Origin: Lithobates sylvaticus
Taxonomy: Eukaryota; Chordata; Amphibia; Anura; Ranidae
NCBI GenBank assembly: GCA_028564925.1
Contig: CM053027.1
Coordinates: 241,032,715-241,096,714, forward strand
DNA length: 64,000 bases
Direction: 5' to 3'
The notes under the pieces were generated by a model. That model made no database searches. It had not been told where the DNA came from and saw nothing but the letters and a program-made list of their open reading frames with translations. Within the stretch, counting starts at the first letter, position 1. The number at the start of each line of letters is the position of its first letter. This document shows positions 11,321 to 43,800 of this stretch, piece by piece. The translations under genes were made by a program, and so were the position numbers.

Positions 11321-12608
11321 TCAGTTCATTGATTGGTACGTTTGAGTTCTTTCGAAGCTGTATTTAAAGTGATGCTACATAGTTAAACAGTAACTAATGC
11401 TAAGCAGAGAAGTGTTAATTGCCAAAATTCATTCACATAAATCATATACAGTATTTCACAAAAGTGAGTACACTCCTCACATTTTTGTAAATATTTTATT
11501 ATATCTTTTCATGTGACAACACTGAAAAAAGTGACACTTTGCTACGATGTAAAGTAGTGAGTGTACAGCTTGTATAACAGTGTAAATTTGCTGTCCCCTC
11601 AAAATGGCTAAACCCACAGCCATTAATGTCTAAACCGCTGGCAACAAAAGTGAGTACACCAAGTGAAAATGTCCAAATTGGGCCCAAAGTGTCAATATTT
11701 TGTGTGGCCACCATTATTTTCCAGCACTGCATTAACCCTCTTGGGCATGGAGTTAACCAGAGCTTCACAGGTTGCTACTGGAGTCCTCTTCCACTCCTCC
11801 ATGATGTCACCATGGAGCTGGTGGATGTTGGAGACCTTGCGCTCCTTCACCTTCCGTTTGATTATGCCCCACAGATGCTTAACAGGTTTTAGGTCTGGAG
11901 ACCTGCTTGGCCAGTCCATCACCTTTACCCCCAGCTTCTGTAGCGAGGCAGTGGTTGTCTTGGAGGTGTGTTTGGGGTCGTTATGTTGGAATACTGCCCT
12001 GCGGCCCAGTCTCTGAAGGGAGGGGATCATGCTCTGCTTCAGTATGTCACAGTACATGTTGTCATTCATGGTTCCCTCAATGAACTGTAGCTCCCCAGTG
12101 CCGGCAGCACTCAAACCGCCCCAGACCATAACACTTCCACCAACATGCTTGACTGTAGGCAAGACACAGTTGTCTTTGTACTCCTCAACTGGTTGCTGCC
12201 ACACTCGCTTGACAACATCTGAACCAAATAAGTTTCATCTTGGTCTCATCGGACCACAGGACGTGGTTTAGTAAGCCATGTCCTTAGTCTGCTTGCCTTC
12301 AGAAAACTGTTTGCAGGCTTTCCTGTGCATTATCTTTAGAAGAGGCCTCCTTCTGGCATGACAGCCATGCAGACTAATTTGATGCAGTGTGCGGAGTATG
12401 GTCTGAGAACTAATAGGCTGACCCCACCCCTTCAACCTCTGCAAAGACAACCTCTGAATAGGACGCTGAGCATGTGCACTCAACTTCTTTGGTCGACCAT
12501 GGCCAGGCCTGTTCTGAGTGGAAACTGTTCTGTTAAACCACTATATGGTCTTGGCCACCGTGCTGCAGCTCAATTTCAGGGTCTTTGCAATCTTCATATA
12601 GCCTAGGC

Positions 12609-13309
12609 CATTGATATGCAATTAGCGGACCCCCAGCTGTTGCAAAACTACAAGTCCCACCATGCTCTGCCTCTGGGTGTCATGCTTGTGGCTGTCAGTC
12701 TTGCTATGCCTCATGGGACTTGTAAAAAGAGAAAAAAGAGAGAAATTTGGGGACTTTATATGAGACCCTGACCATCCAGTGCATTGATCTCCATCCCTAT
12801 TGATATGAGAAAGAAGGGAAATGGGGGCAGACGGGGCAATTGGGACTTTGTGTGAAACACAACACTAGGGCGTATTGAGTCATTAAATGTAAAAAATATT
12901 TTATATAATATAAATATTTATTGATAGCCCATGAGCGCATAGTGCAATCAATGATACAAACATTAAAATCAATAAATATGGTACAGGGTAGGTCAAACAT
13001 GATAGTTCATCACATTGTAATATAATAGTATATATTAAATATTATATTTCAATGTGACGAACTATCATGTTTAACCTACCCTGTACCATATTTATTGATT
13101 TTAATGTTTGTATCATTGATTGCACTATGCTCTCATGGGCTATCAATAAATATTTATATTATATAAAATATTTTTTACATTTAATGACTCAATACGCCCT
13201 AGTGTGTTTCACACACAGTCCCAATTGCCCCGTCTGCCCCCATTTCGCTTCTTTTTCATGGGACTTGTAGTTCTGCAACAGCTGGAGGTCCGCTAATTGC
13301 ATATCCCTG
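12609..13309. mobile_element. hAT MITE inside the Tc1 transposase
   Basis: The inverted ends share TATGCAATTAGCGGACC (left CATTGATATGC..., right ...GCATATCCCTG). The flanking 8-mers GCCTAGGC (12601-12608) and GCCTATGC (13310-13317) are a 7/8 match, the size of a hAT target duplication. The body contains the ACTACAAGTCCCA / TGGGACTTGTAGT inverted pair common to this MITE type. It carries a further insert at 12725-13256. Confidence 0.75.
12725..13256. mobile_element. Foldback insert with ~215-bp arms
   Basis: It is flanked by a perfect 13-bp direct repeat CATGGGACTTGTA (12712-12724 and 13257-13269). From about 12812 to 13255 the sequence is an almost perfect palindrome centred near 13028. The arms include ATGGGGGCAGACGGGGCAAT and its inverse, with only scattered mismatches. 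A 13-bp duplication is long for a DNA transposon and fits retroposition, but the palindrome is unlike a normal LINE or SINE. Confidence 0.75.
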
Positions 13310-13755
13310 GCCTATGCCATCTTTATGTAGAGCAACAATTATTTTTTTCAGATCTTCAGAGTTCTTTGCCATGAGGTGCCATGTTGAACTTCCAGTGACC
13401 AGTATGAGAGAGTGAGAGTGATGACACCAAATTTAACACGCCTGCTCCCCATTCACACATGAGACCTTGTAAAACTAACGAGGCACATGACACCGGGGAG
13501 GTAAAATGGCTAATTGGGCTCAATTTGGACATTTTGACTTAGGGGTGTACTCACGTTTGTTGCCAGCGGTTTAGACATTAATGGCTGTGTTGAGTTATTT
13601 TGAGGGGGACAGCAAATTTACACTGTTATACAAGCTATACATTCACTACTTTACATTGTAGCAAAGTGTCATTTCTTCAGTGTTGTCACATGAAAAGATA
13701 TAATAAAATATATACAAAAATATGAGGGGTGTACTCACTTTTGTGAGATACTGTA

Positions 13756-15047
13756 TATCATGCCACTGTATTATATATTTTTTAAATTCTCTAAGTACCT
13801 TTATTCCTGCAGAGCTGTTGTGTGGTCACATGATCTTCCCCTCTTCTTTGGCATCTGCAGGGAAAGATCCTTGGTAGGGGCTTCTATTACTCTGCTGATG
13901 TATGCATTCTACAGCATGAGTCTGTGTCTGCACAACCCTGATTGGTGCTGTCAGTCACATGAAAAAAAAAAAAAAAAACAGGTTCTGAAAAGCAATTCAA
14001 ATTGGATTAGTAATATCAAATAACTGGTTGACAGTTTCCAATAAATCTTTGAGCATCAAATGTGCATTGTTTGTGCATTAATATGGTGTAGGCGGAGTCA
14101 GAGATGACTGACACTAGCTTTCATTTTGTTTATACGACATCTGCATCCAAGGCTCTTTTTTCACTTTACAGGTATTAGCAATTACATTTGATATATTTAA
14201 TACTGATTTATATTAAGACTAAGCTTCATTGTTAGTTTCTTAATGAATGTAATACATCTGCATACTATATCCTGCCCCCATGTGTTTGGTAATTGGAGGA
14301 TATGCAGGAGGTATGGATGCCTCATGTACTACTGTGTATATGCCCACATGTGTGATTCTTTAGCCATGTGGGCTGCACAGATATGAAAAAGTACGAAACT
14401 GAAAGCTTAGATGGGAGCTGAAATTGAACATGCTCAGTAGAGGACATCAGCTGGTCTACACAATCTCAGCCTGCAGTGAGGACACAGGGAAGATGGGAGG
14501 CACAGCTGAAGGCAGGATCAACCAGTTATATTTCACTCTACACAAAATGGATGCTTTTAGTGGCTTTGTGAGTATGAACACTATACTATATTGCATGTAA
14601 TATTTTTTATTTTATTTTTTATAGCCTGGGTTTAATGAAACTTTAAATTCCAACTGGCCTGAATTTGATCTGCCTAATGTATTCCTGACTTTACCAACAA
14701 ATAAATGAGCTCCACCATGAGTCAATCTATTTGGTGCATTTAACATGTCACGTTAATCATATTTATGAAAAAGTTGTTTTGCACATAGACTTATGTCTGA
14801 TTCACATGCCACTGTGCCAGTGTTTACAGTGCAGGAGCTGAAGCTGACAAATTAACACTTTTTCTATCCCAGACAAATTGTCTATAACTGTACTCAATAT
14901 AAATGCCTAAACTGACAGAGGTTCTGTACTCACTTCTCTCCCCATATAGTCATATTGGACACCATACAGAGAGCCAAGTGCAGTGCTGGACAGAGCGTAC
15001 AAAGTGTAGCAATAGAATGTATGGCTTGGTATGCAGAGATGTGAAGT
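13756..15047. other. No gene seen
   Basis: Unclassified sequence with a 16-base A run near 13964. Blocks such as AACATGCTCAGTAGAGGACA suggest old MITE material. No exon, transposase or end repeats were recognised. Confidence 0.4.
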
Positions 15048-15189
15048 ATAGGTGGTAGGGTTACACCGATACTAGTATTGGTATCGGTGCCGATACCGAG
15101 TATTTGCAGGAGTACTTGTACTCCTGCAAATGCTCCAAAGCAGTCAGGGATGATCAGTGCGGCGGGGGGGGGGGGAGTTACAAGCATCG

Positions 15190-15545
15190 ATCTCCCTCCG
15201 TTCTCCGGTGACCCTCTCTGTGCTCCTCCAGTCCTCCTCCAGCCCCCCTCTGTGTGCTTCTGCACTGTGCTCCCCCCCCCCCCCCCCGGTGTCACCCAAG
15301 CTCCTCCAGTCCCCCTCTGTGTCCTCCGAGCTCCTCTGGTCCCCCACTGTGTCCTCCCGGGCTCCTTCGGCGTCCTCCGGTCCCCCTCTGTGTCCTCCAT
15401 CCCCCTCCGTGCTTCTTTGGTCCCCCTCCGTATCCTATGTGCTCCTCCTGTCCCCCTCCATGTCCTCCCTCCTCCTGTCCCCCTCCATGTCCTCCGGGTT
15501 CCTATGGTCCCCCTCTGTCCTACTCCAGTCCCCCCTGTCCTGGAT
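15190..15545. repeat. CT-rich minisatellite
   Basis: Degenerate repeats of roughly 30-36 bp are built on CCCCCTCTGTGTCCTCC plus CTCCT. A 15-base C run lies near 15272. The open frames across it are proline/serine-rich repeat artefacts. Confidence 0.75.
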
Positions 15546-16342
15546 GTGTCAGGATAGAGAGCGGAGGAAGGAGCTGGTAAATGTCATTTACCGGCTCCTT
15601 CCTTTTCTGAATGCACAGTGATCACTGACTGTCCATTCATAACTGAGCATCGTAAACTATGTTTACCATGTCACTGTTTATGAATGGGGAGGAGCTGCTG
15701 TCTCCTGTCCATTCATATTTAGCTGGGGCTGCAGAGAAAGGGACTGGGGAATCTGTGTCTTTAGTCCCTTTCCCTGTCTCAAAGGGGAGATGTCAGGGGT
15801 CTGTTTAGACTGCTGATACCTCATCAAACCCACCCCCCAACACGGCTAATAAAAAAAAAAAAAAAAGACTGACACCGTCCACCCCCTCCCCCAAAAAGAA
15901 AGCATTGATAAAAAAATATATAAATTCTAAAAAATACAATAAAAATAAACTACTGACATGCATCATCAGTGCTGCATATTAGTGCCACTGTCACAACATT
16001 AAACAAAAGTATCGGTAACTGGTATTGGCGAAAAAAGTATTGGTACTCCGTCTAAGGCCCCATGCACACAAGACGCAGATGCAAACTCTGCTGAACGCAT
16101 GTTTTAAAAAGCGTAAACCTGCATTTAAAAACGTGCGTTTTGCCGCGTTTTCATGCCGCGTTTTTAGCCACGTTTTGCGTCTATAAGCGTTTGTAAAGAT
16201 AACATCATATAGACCCTCCCCAAGCTCAGAAAGCATGTATTATTAACTATTTCTGCCATTTTGATCAGAGTGAGCAGCAGCAGCAGAGAGAGCAGTTGTA
16301 CACTTGCATTTGCCTCTCTTTCTGTTTTTTTTTTTTTTGGAA

Positions 16343-16537
16343 ATGGATCCCATATTGAATATATGTCAGGAAATGCTCCTGATGTTGCTCTTGATGAGGC
16401 AGCAACGTCGTTGCAAATTGCGTGAGAGGTCCAGAGTCAGAGCTCGTCGATATTGGACCCATCCGTTGATGGCACAGCGAATGTCCGTTGGATATTTCAC
16501 AAACATGTATGCATTAGTGAGTATATATGCTCTATGA
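16343..16537 (+). pseudogene. Harbinger transposase N-terminal segment
   Basis: It opens with MDPILNICQEMLLMLLLMRQ and continues with an Arg-rich stretch and ARRYWTHPL, then a YFTNMYALV segment, the usual N-terminal pattern of PIF/Harbinger transposases. The frame then runs out and no DDE domain follows. A second, inverted and diverged copy lies at about 17815-17980 on the - strand. Confidence 0.6.
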
Positions 16538-16644
16538 ACTATCTAAACTAATTACGACATTTTAAACCAATTTTTCTAGTATTTTTTTTATGGTTTACCA
16601 TCATACTTCTGAGTTTTCTGGTCCAAAAAATTGGGTTTCTTTAA

Positions 16645-17606
16645 ACACCTCAGTAAAGTGCATTTTCACCCCCTTCCTGATCAAGCCATTTTTCAGCTTT
16701 CAGCGCTATCACACTTTGAATGACAATTGCACGGTCATACAACACTGTACCCAAATTAAATTGTTATCATTTTGTCCCCACAAATAGAGCTTTCTTTTGG
16801 TGGTATTTGATCACCTCTGCGGTTTTTATTTTTTGCGCTATAAACAAAAGAATAGGGACAAGTTTAAAAAAAAAAAACTATATTTTTTACTTTTTGCTAT
16901 ACTAAATATCCCCAAAAAATATATACATTTATTTTTTCCCCTCAGTTTAGGCTGATACGTATTCTTCTACATATTTTTGGTAAAAAAAATTGCAATAAGC
17001 GATTATTGATTGGTTTGCGCAAAAGTTATAGTGTTTACAAAATAGGGGATAGTTTTATAGCATTTTTTATTAATAATTTTTTTTTTTACTAGTAATGGCG
17101 GCGATCAGCGGTTTTTTTTTTTTGTTTTTTTTTGTGACTGCGACATTATGGCGGACACATCGGACATTTTTGACACATTTTTGGGACCATTGTCATTTAT
17201 ATAGCAATCAGTGCTATTTAAATGCATTGATTCCTATGTAAATGACACTGGCAGTGAAGGGGTTAACCACTAGGGGGAGGGGTTAACATGTTCCCTGGGA
17301 GTGATTCTTACTGTGAGGGGAGGGGACTCACAAGGGGAGGAGACCGATCAGTGTTTCTCTTTACAGAGAACACACCATCGACTCCTCACCTCTGACAGGA
17401 CCGTTAATCCACGGTCCCGCTGTGTTATCGGGCAATCGCGGGTGCCCGGCGGACATCGCGGCCGCTGGGCATGCGCATCGGGTGCTCAGTGACATGGCCG
17501 GCGCGCTCCCTGAAGGGTCAGGAAGGGGAGGACGTCATATGACGCCCTCCCGTCCTGAGAGCTGCGCCGCCTGGCCGTCAATAGACAGCCGGCGGTCGGC
17601 TAGTGG
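16645..17606. mobile_element. Short B-family TTAA MITE
   Basis: TTAA at 16641-16644 and 17607-17610 bounds a ~960-bp non-coding element. It shares with copies at 46223-47143 and 58717-59695 the blocks ACAAATAGAGCTTTCTTTTG, TTTTTGCGCTATAAACAAA and GTGACTGCGACATTATGGCG (some on the opposite strand). The right end is CGGTCGGCTAGTGG. It is inserted in the loop of the Harbinger foldback. Confidence 0.85.
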
Positions 17607-18270
17607 TTAAAAAGGCTTATAAAAACGATTTTTTTTTTAGGTGGCTTAGACAATGAGGAATGCCTCCACTTCTGTGCCCCAACCCTTCATACAATTTCTA
17701 ATCTAATCAGTGACTCCACCTAGTCTGACCAAAGCATAGCAATGTCTTTTTTTTTCACAAAGAAAAACCTGCATACCAATGTCTAGTCAGCCCCAACCCC
17801 CCACCATCTTTGTCAAAAATATCCAACGGACATTCGCTGTGCCATCAACCGATGGGTCCAATATCAACGAGCTCTGACTCTGGACCTCTCACGCAATTTG
17901 CGACGACGTTGCTGCCTCATCAAGAGCAACATCAGGAGAATTTCCTGACATATATTCAATATGGGATCCATTTCCAAAAAAAAAACACAGAAAGAGAGGC
18001 AAATGCAAGTGTACAACCGGTCTCTCTGTGCTGCTGCTCACTCTGATCAAAATGGCAGAAATAGTTAATAATTCATGCTTTCTGAGCTTGGGGGGGTCTA
18101 TATGATGTCTTTACAAATGCTTATAGACGCAAACGCAGCATTAAAACGCGGCAAAATGCGCGTTTTTAAACGCAAGTTTCTGCTTTTTAAAACATGCCTT
18201 CAGCAGAGTTTGGATCTGCGTCTCGTGTGCATGGGGCCTTAAAGTGGCATCGTGCAACCCTAATAGGTAG

Positions 18271-18780
18271 AGTAATAATAGTGTAAACTAAAGTAGTGCT
18301 GACTTAATGTCCAGTTACATTTTATCTAGCCCAATGAAGGAATTTGATAAATTTTTCTAGTTGAAATGCGATAATATCTCTGGAAATTAACTGGTTTTAG
18401 ATGCAGGCACCAAGGCTGTAATGCTGATTCTGTGGGTTACTGACCTGGAGCAAGCATGCGGGATCGACTCTTCATATTTCCCTGCTGTAAGCTTGTTTCT
18501 GATCAGTATATTAAGGACAACCCAAGACTGGCGAGACATTCTTTGAACCCGCACTTTTTAAAGTTCAGGACACTATTGACAGTTGCAATATTTTATACCA
18601 GGTGTGGGCAACTGTGGCCTTGCCGCTGTTGTGAAACTACAGCTCTCATCTTGCCTCTGCTTCTGGGAGTCATGCTTGTAACTGTCTTGCAATGTGTTTG
18701 TTTTTTTGCATGCAACTGTATTTTGGAATATTGCTTCTGGTTCACTTAGTCATTTGTTGTTGTTTGTTTTTTTTCTGCAG
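18271..18780. other. Sequence upstream of the signal-peptide exon
   Basis: It contains a fragment of a hAT-type MITE end (CCAGGTGTGGGCAACTGTGG at 18599). It ends in a good polypyrimidine tract and CTGCAG acceptor just before the exon. No promoter or 5' untranslated exon could be identified. Confidence 0.45.
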
Positions 18781-18790
18781 ATTTGTCAAA

Positions 18791-39096
<20,306 letters not shown>

Positions 39097-40149
39097 GTAA
39101 GTCTTAAAACCGACTTGTTATTAAAAAGAACACTTTTTAAAAGTGCTCTCAAAAAAAAGTTTTTTCAGAAGACTTGATTGGTGTAGCTGCTTTGCTTTAT
39201 ACTTATTTTGTGGCCAGTTTCAAAAGTACATGCAGTATACGGCCCTTACGTGCAGTCCGTCTGCCCATTGTTTGACCCGTGATTATACAGGTCAAAATAG
39301 TAATACATCCCTGTGGTTGGGTGGATGTAAGGGGACTTGTCTGCCTATATATCTGTGCACCTCTGGGTCCATTCAAGTCTATTGGGTCGATTGGAAATTT
39401 TATATAAAAAAACTCCTGCGCTGCCATATACTGAAAGCGTAACTCCACTTTTGTTAAAAAATAAATAAAAAATATTCCTCCCTGGGTGATCTATGTACAT
39501 TGAAAGGATTTTAACAAATTTTGTTGCTGATTCCTACCTTTTTATTCTGAATAAATAGCTGTTTGTCTTTGTCCATGTGCCAAATGAATGTGAATGGAAG
39601 TCATTTTATAACTGTCAGTCAGCTGCTGCACGTGCAGGGTTCCAATGAGGAAAGTTGCAGGGTCTTGCCTCCCTTTGACCACTTGCCGACCAGTCACTGC
39701 AGTCTTACTGTGGCAGGGCGGCTCTATTGCACGAATCGTTGTACCGCTACGGCAATAGATACAGCGGGCGCGTGGCCAGTGGCCGTGATGTCCACCGGCC
39801 ACCCGTGATCGCTCCACAGAGAGGCAGAGCGGGGATCTGCCAATGTAAAAACAAAGCAGATCCCCATTCTGTCAGGGGAGTACAGTGTGATCGTTTGTTC
39901 CTAGTGATTAGGAACAGCGATTTCTCTGTACTCCCAGTTAGTCCACTGCCCCCACAGTTAGAAACAAGGGTCAAAGCTGGGTGATGTCATCACCTCCTAA
40001 CAGAAAGAGATCTGAGCTTCTCAGGCAGAGCAGTGGTACATGGCAGTTTTTATCATTGCAAGGCTAATAGTGTAATGGTGGGTTAAGAGAATACACTGGT
40101 ACCTGGTTGATTTTATATGGAAAATAAATCACTTTAACTTCTGTGCACT
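39097..40149. other. Start of intron 4 with MITE pieces
   Basis: A MITE-like block starts near 39437 (GCGTAACTCCACTTTTGTT). 39678-39965 holds a B-family terminus (GACCACTTGCCGACCAGTC, the usual CCACTTGCCGACC end) and GC-rich core. No second half of CCP3 is seen here. Confidence 0.5.
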
Positions 40150-40444
40150 AAGGGTCATAGTGCACGATTACATAGGGAGAGAGATGACCACCGCTCCAGA
40201 GGGATCCTTCAAGGCAAAACCCTCAAGGGAAACCCTCATGGATCGGGACAAGCAAAGAAAAAGAATTCCTCCATAAAAAAACAAGGAGAGGTGGCAAGAG
40301 GCACCAATGCCACAAAAGGCGTTCCCTATACACTTCGGGACAAGAACAAGAGGTAGCCCTCAATGTCATTAACCTATCCAGCAGAATACTGAAGAAAGAA
40401 GAAATCAGTCTATTATCCAAGGGACTGAACTTTTGTCCAAATAG
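40150..40444 (+). mobile_element. PLE-2, left part (5' side of the split)
   Basis: On the + strand this segment ends in a conserved PLE block upstream of the RT, recognisable by VALNVINLSSRIL and EISLLSKGLNFCPN. The left limit is uncertain; the element appears 5'-truncated. Its right edge is the first copy of the 9-bp target repeat TCCAAATAG (40436-40444), where the 19.6-kb insert begins. The other part lies at 60072-62428. It is a fossil copy, broken in several places. Confidence 0.7.
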
Positions 40445-40817
40445 GGGACTTACTAAAACATTTAATGTGAAAATGGCTTAATGTAGCTTAACGTGTAATA
40501 AAGTGCCTAAACCTCAATCAATTGCCCTGAAACTTTGCACAGCCTAAGATCTCAACTTCCCAAACCCATCCGAGAAGTTTCATGCGATTCGGTGTTCCAC
40601 AAGGCAAACTAGGCACATTTTAAGCTTGTTTTTTGGACAGGCTTAACGTACAAAAAAGACCTTAAATGTTAACCAATTTCCCCCAAACTTCACACAATAG
40701 AAGACTCTATCCATGCCAACATATTCTGAAAGTTTCAGCTGATTTGGTTAATCACACCAAAAGTTATTCACATTAAGCTATATTTCACAATGCTAAAACA
40801 TTTAATGTGAAAATGGC
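40445..40817 (+). repeat. Left inverted end of element A
   Basis: It contains one full ~345-bp unit (TTTAATGTGAAAATGGCTTA, GTAATAAAGTGCCTAAACC, ACTTTGCACAGCCTAAGATC) and the start of a second, cut at TTAA (40818-40821) by element B. The inverse lies at 59700-60071. Confidence 0.85.
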
Positions 40818-40821
40818 TTAA

Positions 40822-43800
40822 CCACTTCCCGACCGCCCCCTGTATATTTACGTCGGCAGAATGGCACGTACAGGCAGAATCACGTACCTGTACGTGACAT
40901 TCTTCCGGCGGTTGGGGGGTCCGATCGGACCCCCCTCCGCCGGCGGGGACGGTCGGGATCGCTTCAGGAGCGATCCGGGACGAGGGGACGGCCAGTGGTT
41001 TCTGGCCACCCCCTCGCGATCGCTCCTGGCCAATGAGAAACTTCCCCTTCCTGTCTATTGTATAGACAGGAAGGCGGAAGTGATGTCACGCTCGGTGCGC
41101 CGGTCTATGTGACCGGAGACGCCGAGCGGCGAACATGTACAGGTTAGTGCACAACACTACACTGACACCAGTACAGTTAGGCACATATTCCACCCCCCTG
41201 TCACCCCCTGATCACCCCCCAGATCACCCCCTCCCCCCCCAGTCACAGTGTCACTAATTGCAGTGATCATTTATTTACTGATCACTGCATTTAGTGTCAG
41301 TGTGACTGTAATAACTGTCAGGGCAGTTAGTTTTAGGTCCAAGGTAGCCCCCTACCCCCCCCTAATAAAGGTTTAACCCCTTGATTGCCCCCCAGGTAAC
41401 CCTTTCACCCCCTTTTGCCAGTGTCACTAAGCGATCGTTTTTCTGATCGCTGTATTAGTGTCACTGCTGTCGCTAGGTAACCATTTTTTTTTTAGGTAAC
41501 CGCCATGTTTATATAGGTTCATAAATAGGTTTATAGGTCAGGTACCCCCATATTACAACCTAAATAAAGGTTTTAACCCCCTGATTGCCCCTAGAGTTAA
41601 CCCTTTCACCAGTGATCACAGTATAACTGTCACTGGTGACGCTGGTTAGCCAGTTAGTTATTTTGTTATTTAGGTTCCCCGTCAGGTTTTTATATAGCGT
41701 CAGGTACCCCCATATATTACCTAATAAAGGTTTTAACCCCCTGATTGCCCCTAGTTAACCCTTTCACCCCCTTTTGCCAGTGTCACTAAGCGATCGTTTT
41801 TCTGATCGCTGCATTAGTGTCGCTAGGTAACCATTTTTTTTTTTTAGGTAACCGCCATGTTTATATAGGTTCATAAATAGGTTTATAGGTCAGGTACCCC
41901 CATATTACAACCTAAATAAAGGTTTTAACCCCCTGATTGCCCCTAGAGTTAACCCTTTCACCAGTGATCACTGTATAACTGTCACTGGTGACGCTGGTTA
42001 GCCAGTTAGTTATTTCGTTATTTAGGTTCCCCGTCAGGTTTTTATATAGCGTCAGGTACCCCCATATATTACCTAATAAAGGTTTAACCCCCTGATTGCC
42101 CCTAGTTAACCCTTTCACCCCCTTTTGCCAGTGTCACTAAGCGATCGTTTTTCTGATCGCTGCATTAGTGTCGCTAGGTAACCAGTTTTTTTTTGTATTA
42201 CTGTTACGGGTGACGCTGGTTAGTTAGCTTGTTTTTTTATACTGTCAGGGCACCCGCCATTTATTACCCAATAACGGTTTAACCCCCTGATCGCCCGGCG
42301 GGTGATATCAATTAGGTTTTAGGGTCAAATAAGGTCTGCGTCGCCCCAGGTTAGTGCCAGTACCGCAAACACCCACGCGCAAAGCATACACCTCCCTTAG
42401 TGGCACAGTATCTGAACAGATCGATATCTGATCTGATCAGATCTATACTAGCGTCCCAGCAGTTTAGGGTTCCAAAAAAAAACGCATTGTTAGCGGGATC
42501 AGCCCAGATACCTGCTAGCACCTGCGTTTTCCCCCTCCGCCCAGCCCAGCCCACCCAAGTGCAGTATCGATCGATCACTGTCACTTACAAAACACTAAGC
42601 ACACATAACTGCAGCGTTCGCAGAGTCAGGCCTGATCCCTGCGATCGCTAACAGTTTTTTTGTGGTAGCGTTTTGATTCAGTCGCTTCAGTCAGGAGCTT
42701 TTTTACCTGTGAATCTCAAAAAAAATAAAAAAAAATAAAATAGTTGTCGTTTTATTGTTCTCTCTCTCACTCTATTCTCTCTCTATTGTTGCTCTTTTTT
42801 TTACTCCATTCTATTCTGCAATGTTTTATTATGTTTTATCATGTTTTATCACGCTTGCTTTTCAGGTATGTAATTTTGTTTACTGTGTTTTAGTGTTGAG
42901 CATTTTTTTGTTTTCAGGTGCGCCATTCAGTTGCAACGCGGATTTATTTATCTTGACAGCAACAGCGTTTGCTCCCACGATACATAAAGCCGCGACTCCA
43001 ACGCTGTAGGAGGTGATTTCACCACCACAGTTAAAAAAAAGAGCATATATGCCGAAGCATGGGGGCAGCAGGGGGGGGAGGAGCGATTGGCTCCTAATGC
43101 CACGTACATACGGTCGAAATTCCGACCGTGTGTACACGGCATAACTTTTGCGGGAGGATGCCCCCATGCATCGGCATATATAAATGGTGCATGTATGCCC
43201 ATCATTAGAAGTGGGTGGATGAAGGGAGGTATTCTAATGGTGGGCATACCCACCAATCAATCTCTTTTTTTCGTTCAGCCAAGAGGCTGCATGAAAAAAA
43301 AAAGATTACAATATATGTCCAGTATGTTGCTGGACTTTGAATGGTTATACCAGAATGATGCCTGCAGGTTTAGGTATCATCTTGGTATCATTCTTTTCAG
43401 CCAGTGATCGGCTTTCATGTAAAAGCAATTCTAGCGGGTAATTAGCCTCTAGACTGCTTTTACAAGCAGTGGGAGGGAATGTCCCCCCTCCCGGATATAA
43501 ACCGCGCCATTGGGAAATTGGGAAAGCATTTTATCACACCAATCTTGGTGTGGTCAGATGCTTTGAGGGCAGAGGAAAGATCTAGGGTCTAATAGACCCC
43601 AATTTTTTCAAAAAAAGAGTACCTGTCACTGCCTATTGCTATCATAGGGGATATTTACATTCCCTGAGATAACAATAAAAATCATAACAAAGAAAAAAAA
43701 TGGAAGGAACAGTTTAAAAATAAAATAAAAAAGCTAAATAAATAAAAAAAAAAACAAAAAAAAAAAAAAAAAAGCACCCCTGCCCCCCCTTCTCTTGCGC

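Larger units (their letters stand above)
11692..13372 (-). pseudogene. Tc1-type DD34E transposase, broken
   Basis: It starts at 13372 (MAKNSEDLKK, the usual Tc1 N-terminal helix-turn-helix region), is cut by a hAT insertion, and resumes at 12600 with KIAKTLKLSCSTVAKTI and RPGHGRPKKL (second DNA-binding helix and GRPR-like linker). The C-terminal catalytic half (11692-12204) has the second acidic residue in QHNDPKHTSK and the third-motif region PSRSPDLKPVKHLWG. There the expected Glu of the family's PIEHLW/PIENLW motif reads Lys, so the active site is lost as well as the frame. Normal length would be about 340 residues. Confidence 0.88.
11449..13753 (-). mobile_element. Tc1/mariner element Tc1-1
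   Basis: Inverted repeats of about 220 bp start CAGTATTTCACAAAAGTGAG and end with the inverse (CACTTTTGTGAGATACTG), each next to TA, the Tc1 target duplication. Between them lies a broken transposase on the - strand, interrupted by the hAT MITE at 12609-13309. The long inverted repeats with internal direct-repeat motifs (AAAAGTGAGTACAC twice per end) fit the IR/DR type of Tc1 element. Confidence 0.9.
16057..18238. mobile_element. PIF/Harbinger foldback derivative
   Basis: The ends are GGCCCCATGCACAC and GTGTGCATGGGGCC, next to TAA, the 3-bp target of Harbinger elements. About 440 bp at each end (16057-16500 and 17815-18238) are inverted copies of each other, and both include the first coding segment of a Harbinger transposase. 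The loop is filled by a short B-family MITE (16645-17606). A normal Harbinger has short terminal repeats and one transposase gene, so this is a rearranged, non-autonomous copy. Confidence 0.75.
15056..18262. mobile_element. hAT element with nested Harbinger
   Basis: It starts TAGGGTTACACCGATACTAG and ends with the inverse GGCATCGTGCAACCCTA. It is flanked by ATAGGTGG (15048-15055) and ATAGGTAG (18263-18270), a 7/8 match of hAT length. The interior contains a CT-rich minisatellite and sequence that recurs at about 25740-26370. No hAT transposase is left. A Harbinger foldback occupies 16057-18238. Confidence 0.8.

Noticed and set aside
15078-15621. Overlapping proline/serine-rich frames of 150-160 codons
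   Set aside because: They are frames through a CT-rich minisatellite in a hAT element, open in all three phases.
40861-41112. GC-rich 83-codon frame
   Set aside because: It lies in the terminal region of element B that is shared, without coding conservation, with other B-family copies.
41420-42180. Regular repeats considered as a CRISPR array
   Set aside because: The unit is about 355 bp with no short-repeat/spacer alternation, inside a eukaryotic transposon. It is a simple tandem duplication.
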